In this document: piece after piece, positions 31,683 through 42,342 of the stretch | Numbering within the stretch: position 1 is the stretch's first letter | Layout: every line of letters begins with the position of its first letter | Source: Hennigella sp049177155 | GTDB lineage: Bacteria > Bacillota_I > Bacilli_A > Mycoplasmatales > Mycoplasmoidaceae | DNA length: 64,000 bases | NCBI GenBank assembly: GCA_049177155.1 | Contig: CP185407.1 | Location: 310,001 to 374,000 of the forward strand | Direction of reading: 5' to 3' | Notes under the pieces: generated by a model | Database searches by the model: none | Seen by the model: the letters and a program-made list of their open reading frames with translations, nothing else | Told to the model about the DNA's origin: nothing | Translations under genes and position numbers: made by a program

Positions 31683-33748
31683 TATTTAGCTTTCTTTTTG
31701 AAAGTTGGTTTCTTAGGTTGTTGACCCGGTTTTCAATTCTTAACTTCTTCTAAGTTATTAGCAATGAACTGACATTTTGGATAACCTGTACAACCAATGA
31801 ATGGTTTTCCCCGTTTGCTTGTTCTTTGAACAAGGTTCTTACCACAGATTGGACATTTAACATCCAATTCTTTAGTTCCTGGGAATTCAGCATACTTACA
31901 GTTTGGATAGTCTGAACAACCAATGAATTGTTTCTTAGTCTTTTTGCTGAAACGGTAAACTAAAGGTTTACCACACTTAGGACATTTTCTTCCTACTTCC
32001 AAAGACTTAGCTTCAATTGTCTTAGTCTTAGCAGCAACTTTCTTTTCAAATTGAGGAACAAATGATAATAATCATTTGTTTCATGGTTCTTTCTTGTCAG
32101 CAATTGCATCAAGTCTTTCTTCCATTTCTTTTGTAAAGTTTTTGTCGATTACATCGTCAAAGTTAGCGATTAATCCTTCAATTACTGAGTTACCAATAGC
32201 TGTCATGTAGAAAGCTCTATTCTTAACTTCACAGTAACCTCTTTCAGGGTTAACATCCACCATCATACGGTATGTTGAAGGACGACCTACTCCTGCTTCA
32301 TCAAGAGCTTTAACCAAGCTTGCTTGGTTATATCTAGCAGGTGGTTCAGATACGTGCTTAACACATTCAATAGACTTAGCTTTAATCTTTTGTCCGTCTT
32401 TATATTGTTTTTCTGTACCTGCTCCTACTTGTGTAGCATCAGCATATACTCTTTTATAACCGTCAAATTCTAAAACGTTAGAGTATGTAAAGAATTTACA
32501 TCCATCGTTTTTGAAACGAATAGTTTTGTGGATATAACGACAAGGTGTCATTAAACTTGCTACTGATCTTCTTCAGATTAGTTCATACATCTTAGCGTAT
32601 TCGTCTTTTATTTTATTTTTAAGACTGCTTGGGTATGTGAATGGATTAATTACTCTAATACATTCATGAGCGTCTTGTACGTTTTCTTTTTTAGCTTGCT
32701 TGTTAGGTCTTTCCCCTTGGTTAACATATTCATCACCATAAGTTGATTGAATATATTTTCTAGCAGCAGCTTTGAAAGTATCAGACATTCTGATACTATC
32801 AGTTCTTGGGTATGTAATTAGGGCTGTTTGTTCACCATCAATTTTAATACCTTCATATAAGTCTTGGATTACTTTAGTAATCTTGCTTACTGATCAACCA
32901 AATAGGTTACTTGCAACTTGTTGTAAAGTAGATGTTTTGAATGGGTCTTGAGGATTACGTCTCATAACCTTAACATCTTCTTTACCCTTTGGGTAGTAAA
33001 CTTCAAAAGTATCAGTAAGTTTAGATTTAATATCTAAAACTTCTTTTTCTGTTTTAAATTCTAGAATAGAAGTGTCTTCTTTTTCTTCATCTCTAGTTTT
33101 AGTTCCTACTTTACGTAAGAAGATTTTTTCACCATTGGCTAATTCAGTATCAAGTGTGTATGTAGTTACAGGTTTAAATTTATTTATTTCTTGTTCACGT
33201 TCGTAAATAAATTTAAGCGCAACAGATTGCACTCTACCTGCAGATGAACCATTAAATTTGTCTCTAACAAATCTAGATAGGTCATAACCAACAATACGGT
33301 CAAGAACACGTCTAGCAAATTGAGAGTGAACTCAGTTCAAGTCAATTTGTCTTTCGTGTCTAGAAGCTTCTTCTACAGCATCTTTAGTAATTTCGTTGAA
33401 TGTTACTCTAACACATTTCTTTTGGCTTGCCTTTGGCAATACTTCATAAACGTGTCAAGCAATTGCTTCTCCTTCACGGTCAGGGTCGGTTGCAAGATAA
33501 ATCTTTTCAGCCTTTTCAGCCATTGCTTTGATTTTATCAATGACTTCTTTTTTAGATTTTTTTGTTTTTGGGTTGTAAGAAATCTTTCAGTTTGGTTCAT
33601 ATGTTTTAGGATCAAATGCCTTTGAACCAGAACTTGGAATATCTCTAATGTGACCTACGGTCGCAATAATACTAAAGTCTTTTCCTAAGTATTTTCCGAT
33701 GGTCTTTTCCTTGTTAGGAGATTCGATGATTACTAAATTTTTTGCCAT
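31682..33748 (-). CDS. topA: DNA topoisomerase I
   Basis: A 688-residue type IA topoisomerase that relaxes negative supercoils. TOPRIM domain at the start (VIIESPNKEKTIGKYLG, then TDPDREGEAIAWH), catalytic Tyr in LITYPRTDS, and two C-terminal four-Cys zinc ribbons (CPKCGK...CSDYPNC and CPICGK...CTGYPKC), followed by a basic tail. The gene after it on this strand is trxA; the DprA-like gene precedes it, as dprA does in many Firmicutes. Confidence 0.97.
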
Positions 33749-33824
33749 AATAAATATAGATTATATATATAGGTAGATTTTTGTATCAATAATAATAACT
33801 ATATATATTACATATATATAAATT

Positions 33825-34568
33825 TTAATTTTTGACTTGGTAAAGTTTGCTTAATTGCTTCATTTCGTTAATAACAATTAATTGGTTTTGGTCAAATGCT
33901 TTAGCAATTTTATTGCTATAAACATTTTTCAAAATTCCTACTTTGATGTTTTCCTTTTTGCTATATTCAGCTAAGGCTAACAGATCTTTCGCTTTCAAAT
34001 CAGAAATAATAAGAACTTGTAAACTTAAACCAATGTATAAACGTTCTTGTCATTGATTAGAATAATCAACTTGCGGTTTTCTTTCCCAGATTTCTGAGCA
34101 GAAAGCATTTTGCATAATGACGTTTTCATCAGCCAAAATGTTTTGAAAAGTTTTGTTTCCACTATTTTTCAATTCTTCTAAATAGAAGATGTTGTTAGAA
34201 GGAAATGTTGTTAAGATATCAAGCATTTGTTTATTTGATTTCTTAACTCATAATAGATTTATTCCTTCACTTCTTAGGTATTCTAAGAATGGTTGGTTGT
34301 GTTGTTCTATCTCGCCATAGATTGTCACCATGTTGCCATGTAGCAATTTTGTCTTGCCATAATTGAACACACCAAATGGTGGTTTATAAATTGCTTTTAA
34401 GTTCTTAGGGTAGTCAGAACTAATTAATGTAATTCAATCTGCATCAACTTCGTTGACTGCCTTCTTAATGTCATATACTTTTAATTCTTCTTTCTTTTGT
34501 AAGCTATCGTAGATAGCCATTCATTCGCCAAAGTATTTAAGCGATAAATACAATAATATTTCGTCCAT
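33825..34568 (-). CDS. DprA/Smf-like protein, reduced
   Basis: A 247-residue protein with weak but consistent similarity to DNA-processing protein A: ITLISSDYPKNLKAIYKPPF near residue 47 matches the DprA YP-x-x-L...PP segment, followed by a short Rossmann-like pattern (MVTIYGEIEQ where DprA has VGSR; later LLWVKKSNKQML and LQVLIISDLKA). The Gly-rich nucleotide/DNA-binding motifs are gone. It lies directly upstream of topA, the usual dprA position. GGAGAAA precedes the ATG at 34568. DprA loads RecA on incoming single-stranded DNA; whether this form still does is doubtful. Confidence 0.62.
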
Positions 34569-34677
34569 GTTTTATTTCTCCTATATACATATCGGCATAA
34601 AAAATAAAAAATTTAGGAAATATTTTTAAATACTTCCTAAACTATGATGGATTGTGGATTTATGACAAAATTATTTT
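34569..34677 (-). repeat. Duplicated intergenic cassette, copy 1
   Basis: About 105 bp that recur at 34914-35021. Both contain the same stop-proximal bases, the TTAGGAA hairpin, a TATGC-(A/C)-GATAT segment and the leader GGAGAAATAAAA before the next start. Confidence 0.7.
34598..34641 (-). terminator. Terminator upstream of the DprA-like gene
   Basis: On the minus strand TTTAGGAAGTATTT/AAATATTTCCTAAA with a 2-nt loop, then a long T run; part of a duplicated intergenic block. Confidence 0.8.
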
Positions 34678-34913
34678 ATCCAACCATGTTCTTTAAACAA
34701 TTGGTCGTATTGGTCTAATCTTTTTATGATTAGATCAATTTTTTCATCAGTAGAAAGTGTGTGCATTTTCTTAAAACCTAGAGCTACTGCTTGATTTTTA
34801 GGATTAAAAGTTTCTAAACATTTCATAATATCAGTTTTGTTTGTTAATACTACAACGATATTATAGTTGTTTAGAAATGACGTTTTTGTGATTTTCTCTA
34901 ATGGCTTTGCCAT
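34671..34913 (-). CDS. Small protein of unknown function
   Basis: An 80-residue protein, not recognised. It starts at ATG 34911-34913 with GGAGAAATAAAA just upstream; a longer frame from 34952 would run into the hairpin region. No membrane segment, basic N-terminus (MAKPLEKITK), central strand NIVVVLTNKTD, and an amphipathic C-terminal helix. It is bracketed by the duplicated intergenic cassette, so it may be an inserted or duplicated unit. Clear start signal and family-like codon use argue that it is real. Confidence 0.6.
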   Translation of the reverse strand: MAKPLEKITKTSFLNNYNIVVVLTNKTDIMKCLETFNPKNQAVALGFKKMHTLSTDEKIDLIIKRLDQYDQLFKEHGWIK

Positions 34914-35021
34914 TTTTATTTCTCCTACATATATATCTGCATAAAAAAACAAAAATTTAGGAAATATTTTCAGATACTTCCTAAACTATTATGAAATGTG
35001 AATTTATGACAAATTTATTTT
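34914..35021 (-). repeat. Duplicated intergenic cassette, copy 2
   Basis: Second copy of the terminator-plus-leader block, between trmD and the 80-residue gene. Confidence 0.7.
34941..34985 (-). terminator. Terminator of yitT-like/trmD unit
   Basis: On the minus strand TTTAGGAAGTAT/ATATTTCCTAAA with loop CTGAAA and a T run. Confidence 0.8.
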
Positions 35022-35683
35022 AATAAATCTGGACGATACTTTTTAGTTTTTGCTAAACGATTGTGTTTGCGGAACTCAGCAATCTTCTTGTGGTTTCCTG
35101 ATAGTAACACTGATGGAACCTTATGTCCTTCAAAATTTACTGGTCTAGTATAAGCATCATAATCTAATAGATTATCATTAAAGGTTTCATCATCTAATGA
35201 CGAATCAGTGATGACGCCTTTTAATAATCTAGTTACTGCTTCAGTTATAGCCATAGCAGGAACTTCTCCACCCGTTAAAACATAATCACCAGTAGAGATA
35301 ACTTGATCAACATAGTTGATGATTCTAGCATCAAACCCTTCATAGTGTCCACACACAATGATTAAATCTTTTTTATTATTAGCTAAGGCTTTTGCTTTAG
35401 CTTGGTTAAATAGTTTTCCTTGTGGGCTTGTTAAAATAACAAGACTGTTTTTGGTTTTATATTTTTTGATGGCACTAACAATGGCTGGTAGGGCAATAAG
35501 CATTCCTGCTCCCCCACCAAATTGGTAGTCATCAACTTTCTTATGTTTGTTTTTAGAAAATTTTCTAAAGTCAACTATTGTTAACTTTATTTTCTTATTT
35601 TCAATAGCTCTTTTAATAATAGAAAACTTCTTAAAGTTTTCAAATAAATCAGGAAATAAAGTTAAGATAGTTATTTTCTTCAT
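35015..35683 (-). CDS. trmD: tRNA (guanine37-N1)-methyltransferase
   Basis: A 222-residue SPOUT enzyme that methylates G37 next to the anticodon and prevents frameshifting. Motifs: TLFPDLFENF at the start, DDYQFGGGAGML, CGHYEGFDARI and the knot ISTGDYVLTGGEVPAM. Its usual neighbours rpsP and rplS are 4 kb upstream here, and rimM is not in the window. The ATG overlaps the stop of the membrane gene upstream (TAATG). Confidence 0.96.
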   Translation of the reverse strand: MKKITILTLFPDLFENFKKFSIIKRAIENKKIKLTIVDFRKFSKNKHKKVDDYQFGGGAGMLIALPAIVSAIKKYKTKNSLVILTSPQGKLFNQAKAKALANNKKDLIIVCGHYEGFDARIINYVDQVISTGDYVLTGGEVPAMAITEAVTRLLKGVITDSSLDDETFNDNLLDYDAYTRPVNFEGHKVPSVLLSGNHKKIAEFRKHNRLAKTKKYRPDLLK

Positions 35684-36885
35684 TAGAAACTTCCTGGACG
35701 TTGTAGGTTAAATGGTCCATCTAAAGCTTCAATACGTGAGATAGTAATTGTTGATTCTCTATCTACTTGGTTAATTTGATCAATTACCATAGGTAATTCA
35801 ACAGCAGAACAAATTGTAATTAACATATTTTGTTTTTTGTTGCTGTAGCCACCGATTCTTTCAACAATGCTGCTACCATGAACATAGTTGTTCTTGTATA
35901 GTAAGTCTCTAATCTTTTTAGCTTTTGGACTATAAACTTCAACACGGCATCTTCTACCAGTTGGATATAGACCTTTGTATAAGAAAGTAAATAGCAATAA
36001 TGAAATTATTGTTCCGACTCAGTTAGCATTAAAGAAGAATTCACTAGAAGCACATTCTGGTGCTGCTAGACAAGCAGGTGTAAATGTTCCAAGTGCTGAT
36101 GCAACTGTAATGCAAACGAAGTTTAGGGCAAAGAACAAAGTGCCAACGCTCTTTTTCTTTTCACCTGATAAGTAAACTGAAATGAAGTCAGTTCCAGCAG
36201 TTGAACCACCAACAATAAATAACACTGCAAATACAAACGAAGCAATGAATGCATATGTAACTGTTGATAGAATCAACAATACAGGTTTTACGTAGTTAGC
36301 TGGGTGGTAATCAACAAATAATGCTTGAGGAACACTAAATGGCAAAATTTGAATGTGATAATTGTTTAATGTGTGAATTCATTCGGCATGAACTTCTGGG
36401 TCGTTGCATCATAATTCAGTTGAACCAAATAATGAAATGTCACCGATGCCTGGAATTAGGTCTAATAAGAAACCAGATAAACTGTTACTTACTAGGAATA
36501 CTAATGTCATCATCGTAAAACGATGACCAATCTTTTTCCAACTGAAAATGAACAGTGGAATATTAGCAATTAATAGTAATCCTCAGAACATGGCTGAGTA
36601 AATCTTAGCTGCTACATCAGCAGGTAGATTCTTATAAGCAAAGAAGCTAAATAATTTTGCAAATCCTTGCATTAAGCTGGAAAGCCCATATGTAAAGGCT
36701 CCAGTATTCTTAACAAAGAATAAAGCAAGGACTGAATAGATAACTCCTGTTAGTGCAGCTAAGGTATACTTTAATCCTACATTTTTGCTAAGATATAACT
36801 TAGCAAATGGGATAGGCTTAGCATGTAAATGTCTAAGTTCGTACTTCCCAAAATTGAAGTCGGTTCGTTTATTGTAATCTTTCAT
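35683..36885 (-). CDS. YitT-type membrane protein with C-terminal DUF2179 domain
   Basis: A 400-residue integral membrane protein. Several hydrophobic segments are separated by a loop with two Cys, and a GGSTAGTDFISVYLS motif in the middle is characteristic of the YitT family (DUF161). The last ~90 residues, from the RRCRVEVYSPKAKKIRDLL region to VDRESTITISRIEALDG, match the soluble DUF2179 domain. Function of the family is not established. A TATAAT lies 9 nt before ATG 36885, directly behind the lipoprotein terminator. Confidence 0.8.
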
Positions 36886-36894
36886 AATATACAT

Positions 36895-36900
36895 ATTATA
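36895..36900 (-). promoter_or_regulatory. -10 box of the YitT-like gene
   Basis: TATAAT on the minus strand, 9 nt before the start; another terminator-promoter-start junction. Confidence 0.6.
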
Positions 36901-36904
36901 GATA

Positions 36905-36935
36905 AAAAAATAAGAAGCTATGCTTCTTATTTCTT
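36905..36935 (-). terminator. Terminator of the three-lipoprotein operon
   Basis: AAATAAGAAGC/GCTTCTTATTT with loop TAT; on the minus strand a run of seven T's follows. Confidence 0.9.
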
Positions 36936-36949
36936 GTTTTTTGATGTTC

Positions 36950-37729
36950 TTAATTTTCTTGGTAGAAAATTACACCACGCATATAGCCAGATTCAAATGA
37001 AACATTGTTCATTCTAAAGAATAAATGTGCTGCTTCATCAGTATTAGGATTTACTTGACTTGCATAATCAGAGTCAAATTCATAATCAAATTCTTGGACT
37101 TCTTCTAAACCTGATCAGAATTCTTCATGAATAGTCACACTTCATTCGTTATCAGCAGACATTGCTGCCAAACCTTCTTCGTCCGAAGCAGGGTGGAGGT
37201 GGCCATCTTCACCTTCGACATATAAGAAAGAAGGAGACAATACTGGGTCAAAATCAAAATATTTAGGATCATATTGATCTTCTCTAGGCATTAATTTATA
37301 CTTTAAATTCTTAATTTCAACTTTTGTTACTTTTAATAATGAACCATATGTCTCAGTGTCTTGTATTCATCTTTTATAATTAGCAGTTAATGATAAACGT
37401 GAATCATTTGTGTTAATATTGTTAATACGTGTACCAAAATATGTTATTCTAGTATCATCTAGAACAGTTGAAACTTCAGCAGAAGTTATAGTGTCTTCTG
37501 CCATAATTTTCATATTATTTTTGCAATCTTCTAGATATATTTCTAATCCTTTTTGATATGTACATTCTAGAAAACCGCTCTTTGTTGGAATGGTTCCATG
37601 TCACGAACCTTTTGTAAAATCTCATTCAGCAAAAGCTGAATCATTTTTGCATGAAACAATAGATGCTCCACAAATAGTTGCGCAACTAGCAACGCCTACA
37701 ATTGGTAATAATTTCTTAAGTAATTTCAT
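36950..37729 (-). CDS. Lipoprotein of unknown function (operon copy 3)
   Basis: A 259-residue predicted lipoprotein with a Lys-rich start and lipobox SIVSC (Cys27). The mature part is acidic and Trp/Tyr-rich, with no recognised domain. Signal peptide is of the same type as the two genes upstream on this strand. Shared phrases with the 38687 protein (a mature N-terminus with W-D, an AEDTIT/AEDIIS segment followed by a T/S-S-x-V...R-I/M motif, and an EW/DW-x-V-(T/S)-(I/V) strand near the end) suggest the same fold. A gene boundary of 26 nt separates it from the 37756 gene. Confidence 0.78.
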
Positions 37730-37755
37730 ATTATTTTCTCCTATAGGTCTGGTTC

Positions 37756-38676
37756 TTACAAATCTCAAAATGCTTCCTTAATTCGATGCACATATGTTGG
37801 TGAATTCATATAAAAAGTTGTCATTATATATTTTACGTAATTGAATACTTCTGGATCATCAAAACAAGTTGATGTAAATTGTGAATATCAAGATGGTGTG
37901 TAGTCGATATAGAATTTACGTTCTGTATCATTTGGCAAATGATATGTTTCATCTAGAATCATTTCTCAGTCATCAACCATTGACATTTCAACGTGCCCGC
38001 AGCCTGAACCACCTGGATAATATGGATCAACAAGTTCTCCTAGAATGTGTGTATGAAGGTAATGTGCGCATCCTTCAGGCATTAATCTCCATGGTGTGCT
38101 ATTATGATATGAATCATGTATACATAAAGGGTATCATTCTTGGTCTGTTTCGTCTGATCGTTTTCCTTCATCAGGGTTCATTCTAGATATTGCTGCTGGA
38201 TGATTAATTCAAGAAAATTTACATTCGCCTGTAGCAGTTCCATCTTCATTTGACACTAGAACTTCCATATCAAATGATATTCTGTGTGAAACTGTATCTC
38301 ATTTATAAAGCTTCACATTTGCATGAGTACATTTCATCTCATAAATGTCTAGGCCATAAGGGTTCCCCGCACTAGTTAGGAAGTTGTATGCTCACTCGTG
38401 AAGGTTATGTGTTAACATATGGATTATGTCATATGCAAATATTGAATAATCTTTTGCCACTTCATCAAAATATCATTGAGTAGCTTCTTTATATGTAAGG
38501 AATGTATATTCATCAGCAGTTGGTCTTCCGTCATATGCATCAACACCTTGTGTTTGTACGTCCCAATCTAACTCAGTTAATATGCTTTCTTTTTTACATG
38601 ATGTTAAAGAAGCAATTGGTATAAGTGCTGAACAAGCAACACCAGTTAGTGGTATAAGTTTATATAATTTTTTCAT
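37756..38676 (-). CDS. Lipoprotein of unknown function (operon copy 2)
   Basis: A 306-residue predicted lipoprotein: MKKLYKLIPLTG start and lipobox SLTSC (Cys27). The mature part is rich in Trp, Tyr and His with several Cys, ends in EAFWDL, and has no known domain. The start at 38674-38676 follows GGGGGA, a strong ribosome-binding site lying in the end of the upstream gene. Middle gene of a three-lipoprotein operon. Confidence 0.78.
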
Positions 38677-38686
38677 TGTGTCCCCC

Positions 38687-39451
38687 TTAATCGATATAGC
38701 AATCATAAAGATAGTTTGAATAAATAGGCATTTTTTCAAAGATTCAAACCATTGTATCTAATGATTCATCAGGATGTTTGCCAGCTTGACAATCAAGAAT
38801 ATATTGTTTGTTATATTTAAACTCAAATTCATATTCAGAAAATCTGAAAATTCTGATATTTACTGATACTTCTCAATCTTCTGCTGTATTTAATCATGCT
38901 TGAATTGTATCATCCATTGAAGTTTTGTTATTTTCTGGAGCAATCACAATCATATCCTTAGGATCATCACCAACAAATGGAACATTTTCAACTCTAGCAC
39001 AAAGCTTAATATTGGTTGCTTCAATGCTTGTACGAATATATTGATGTCCACGTTCGCCAAATGGTATATTGTCTCATCCTTCAACCAAAAACGCAAAAGA
39101 ATCAGTTTTAGATGTGCTGTCATAAGAAATCATTCTAGATGAAACAACATCAGATGTTTGGTATTTTGTAGACATTTTGGTTTGAATAATTTGGCTGCTA
39201 ATTATATCTTCAGCCAATAGTAATTCATTATTTGCAATACCTTCGAAGTATTTGCTAAGAGCTGCAGATTCGCTTTCAAACCCTTGAGTAGGTAATTTCC
39301 CTACAGTTGGTTCTCATAAACCATCCTCTATTTTCCATGTAGCATCTCAAATGCTTTTATTGTCGTCGTTACATGAAACAAGCATTGGAACAGCTATAGC
39401 TGCAACACTAGACAATGTAGCAATGGGAAGCAATTTTTTAAATAATTTCAT
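38687..39451 (-). CDS. Lipoprotein of unknown function (operon copy 1)
   Basis: A 254-residue predicted lipoprotein with lipobox MLVSC (Cys27). Mature part acidic, with W-D at its start like copy 3. GGAGAA precedes the ATG. A TATAAT on the minus strand at about 39494-39499 probably serves the whole operon. No recognised domain; exported and lipid-anchored by prediction. Confidence 0.78.
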
Positions 39452-39493
39452 TAATAAATTCTCCTCTTGTATTTTTTTGTAAAATACCAGTTA

Positions 39494-39499
39494 ATTATA
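39494..39499 (-). promoter_or_regulatory. Probable -10 box of the three-lipoprotein operon
   Basis: TATAAT at the end of a long TA run, ~43 nt before the first lipoprotein start. Confidence 0.5.
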
Positions 39500-39542
39500 T
39501 ATATATATAGTCAAAAATGCAGGAACTTTTAAGTTAAATTAA

Positions 39543-39569
39543 TAAAAAAAAGAAGCTATGCTTCTTATT
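39543..39569 (-). terminator. Terminator of rpsP-rplS
   Basis: AAGAAGC/GCTTCTT with loop TAT; eight T's on the minus strand; overlaps the rplS stop. Confidence 0.9.
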
Positions 39570-39918
39570 TACCTTGTTCAGCAATTCTTGCTGATTTACC
39601 AGAACGTTTTCTCATGTAAGAGATGTAGGCTCTTCTAACTTTACCTTTTTTGTCTACATTCACTTTAACAATTTGAGGTGAGTGCATTGGGAAAGTTTTT
39701 TCTACACCGTTTTCTTTTCTTAATAAGAAAGTTCTAGAATTACCACTACCTTTAACTCTTAAACATACACCAGTGAAAGTTTGAATTCTTGCTTTCTTAC
39801 CTTCAATGATCTTGTAGCTAACAGAGATCGTGTCTCCTGCTTTGAAAGCAGGAATGTCATCACGCATTTGACCTTTAACAATTCTGCTTAAGATTCTTTG
39901 TTTATTAATCTTTGCCAT
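39565..39918 (-). CDS. rplS: Ribosomal protein L19
   Basis: A 117-residue 50S protein with the family segments AFKAGDTISVSYKIIEG, RIQTFTGVCLRVKGSG and the basic C-terminal KVRRAYISYMRKRSGKSARI. It follows rpsP by 2 nt; trmD and rimM, usually between them, are absent from this operon. Confidence 0.97.
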   Translation of the reverse strand: MAKINKQRILSRIVKGQMRDDIPAFKAGDTISVSYKIIEGKKARIQTFTGVCLRVKGSGNSRTFLLRKENGVEKTFPMHSPQIVKVNVDKKGKVRRAYISYMRKRSGKSARIAEQGK

Positions 39919-39920
39919 AA

Positions 39921-40259
39921 TTATTTAGCCTCCGCAGGTTTCTTGCTAGCTTGTTTCTTAGAAGCTTTTTTCTTAGAAAGTTTTCTTTTCTTGTTTGGTT
40001 TAGCTTTCTTAGTTGCTAGGAATTTAGCATAAATTCCTTGTTTCTTTAAAACACTCTTAACAGTATCACATGGTTGTGCACCTTGTGCTAATAATTTTAA
40101 AGTTAATTCTTCATCAATTTTAATAGCACCAGATGCTGGGTTGTATGTACCTAATAAATGTAAGTATTCGCCATCACGTCTTTTACGTGAATCGATGGCG
40201 ATAATACGATAAGCTGGTAATTTGTGTCTACCTAACTTTGTTAATCTAATTTTTACCAT
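39921..40259 (-). CDS. rpsP: Ribosomal protein S16
   Basis: A 112-residue 30S protein: MVKIRLTKLGRHKLPAYRII start and LGTYNP motif, then a Lys/Ala-rich C-terminal tail of ~30 residues beyond the conserved core. First gene of the rpsP-rplS pair. Confidence 0.97.
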   Translation of the reverse strand: MVKIRLTKLGRHKLPAYRIIAIDSRKRRDGEYLHLLGTYNPASGAIKIDEELTLKLLAQGAQPCDTVKSVLKKQGIYAKFLATKKAKPNKKRKLSKKKASKKQASKKPAEAK

Positions 40260-40367
40260 ATAAAACTCCTAATGTGTTTTACTTTTTTATTTTTTGTCTA
40301 TATATTATATGTAATTTTTAAAAATTTCTATATTAAATAACATAAAATTATTAAATAAAGGCTGATC

Positions 40368-41426
40368 ATGAAAAGAATTGGAATCTTATATGACAAAGAA
40401 AGCAAGAAAAGATTCTTGCTTCCTGAACAAGTTAGACAATTAACTGCTAAAGGAATTACTGTTAACATTATCAAAGATATGGGAGCAGTATTCAATATTG
40501 CTGATAGTGTTTATGAAGAAGTAGGAGCAAAAGTTTATCCTGACTGAAAGAGTGTTATAGGTAATTCAGAAATTTTACTAAAAGTAAACGCTTTTACTAA
40601 ACATGAATTAGAAAACATGAATGGCAAAATGGCCATCACAATGGTTAACTATTTCAATAATGTTGATATGCTTTTATACATGTTGCAAAATGGTGTAACA
40701 GGTATAGAATGAGCATCATTAGTTGATACTAATGGTTATGTTTTGTTTCCTAAATTAGAAGAATTAAAAGCAGAAAGTACTGCCATGGGAATTAAACAAG
40801 GGTTAGTGGATGTTATTCCTAATAAGTTAAAAAACAAAGTTATTTATCCACCTAAACCTAAAATCTTAATTCTTAATGCAACATTTGCTGGTTTAGCATT
40901 AGCTAAAATAGCATTAGCAAATGGCATGGAAGTAACCATTTCTGATCATGATTTAGCATATTTACAAAACTTGCAAAAAGAAATACCAGAGATTAAGATT
41001 TGTGATGCTAACTATGAAACATTGCTTGAAGTCATTTCAATGCAAAATGTTTTTGTAGTTACAACAATTAACCCATCTGATCCAACAAAATTAAGAATTA
41101 CTAAAGAAATGGCAGTGAGAATGCCACGCGGTTCTTTGTTAATAGACATGTCAGCAGAAAATGGATATTCATTCCATTTTGCTAAAAAATTCCTTACTAA
41201 GGAACTTAAGTGAATTGCTATAGGCAAATCATTCTATATTGCTCCATGTGACATCCTAGAATTTTCCCCTAAAGAAACAACTGAAATTATTGCTAAGGGA
41301 TCTGTGCAATACTTAATTGATGTAGCAGAAAATGGAACTAAGAGTTCATTTATTGCTAGAAAAATTAATTGCGAAAATGGCAAGGTAGTTAACCCATCCA
41401 TTAATGCAAGATTAAACTTATATTAA
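40368..41426 (+). CDS. Alanine dehydrogenase/PNT family protein, probably degenerate
   Basis: A 352-residue protein with the two-domain layout of alanine dehydrogenase. The N-domain aligns by pattern (GILYDKESKKRFLLPEQVRQL, a VYEEVGAKV segment, EILLKVN for the usual VLKVKEP). In the Rossmann part KILILNATFAGLALAKIALA replaces the usual GxGxxG loop, leaving one Gly, and the catalytic His segment (TYLHLA in the family) reads TMVNYF. NAD binding and catalysis are therefore doubtful, although DMSAENGY keeps the normal late position. It could have another substrate or be a non-enzymatic relic. It overlaps ispH tail to tail by 9 bp. Confidence 0.65.
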
Positions 41427-42287
41427 TGCTTTAAGTTCATTAATGAACTTATCTACTTGTTCTTTTGAGACTGAGCTACTTGATAAAATAGCACAGTCTT
41501 TTTTGTTGGTTATTATTTCTTTAGTTAGTTTGTATGTTCTTGGATCAACAAAAATAACTTTAGGTTGTTTTTGTTTTAGCTTTTCATAAAGAGCTTTGCC
41601 ATTATGACTTTGAGTATCAGAAATAACAAAAACAATATCATATTGTTTTAGTTCTTCAATTGCCCGTTGTCGTTTTGCACTTGAAGAACAAATGGTATTA
41701 CTGAATTTAATTTTAGCTGGTTCAGTAAATCATGGTTCAGTTGCTAAATAATCTTGTTTATCCATGGTTGATTGACAAACAACTTGGACATAAGGCATGT
41801 CTAAAACATGATGCAAATCATCATGATTTTTATAGACTGTTAATCTAACTCCACCTAATGCTTGAGCAGCAATAGCTTCAGGATGATTTTTATCACCATA
41901 ATATGCAACATGATAGCCATGGTTGATAGCAAATTTTATCTTTGATAAAATGCTCATAACATATGGGCAAGTTAAATCATAAATTTTTCACCCTTTTGCT
42001 TCAGCATAATCAATTGCTTTAAAATCTGTTCCATGAGCAGAAAAGATAATAATGTTGTTATCAGTTGTGATCGATTTAACTAATGCTAATCTATCATGTT
42101 GAGGATTATCAAGAATTTTAACATTCTTATGTTGTAAAAATTCATCACAAACAAGATCATTATGGACAACATTACCTATTAGGTAAATGTTAGAAGAAGG
42201 ATAATCATCAATTATCTCTCTTGTCTTTTTTATGACCTTTTCTACCCCGGGGCAAAACCCTATTGGTTCTACAACATGAATGTTCAT
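41418..42287 (-). CDS. ispH: 4-hydroxy-3-methylbut-2-enyl diphosphate reductase
   Basis: A 289-residue iron-sulfur enzyme, the last step of the MEP isoprenoid pathway giving IPP and DMAPP. The three cluster Cys are in FCPGVEKVI (~12), DLTCPYV (~95) and NTICSSSAKRQ (~190). His motifs VVHND and the NHPEA segment are kept. The chosen start (MNIHVVEPIGFCPG) matches the family; a frame extension to 42323 would add 12 unusual residues. It is divergent from ileS. Confidence 0.93.
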
Positions 42288-42327
42288 ATAATAATTATCT
42301 ATTTTTTCTATGAAAATAATCATAATA

Positions 42328-42333
42328 TATAAT
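42328..42333 (+). promoter_or_regulatory. -10 box of ileS
   Basis: TATAAT, 9 nt before the ATG at 42343; a near-leaderless start. Confidence 0.6.
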
Positions 42334-42342
42334 TAAACGTAT

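Noticed and set aside
41433..41450. Perfect palindrome AAGTTCATTAATGAACTT in ispH as ald terminator
   Set aside because: No T run follows, so it is weak evidence; not listed as a terminator.
42288..42323. Longer ispH start adding 12 residues
   Set aside because: The family begins at the strand leading to the first cluster Cys (MNIHVVEPIGFCPG).
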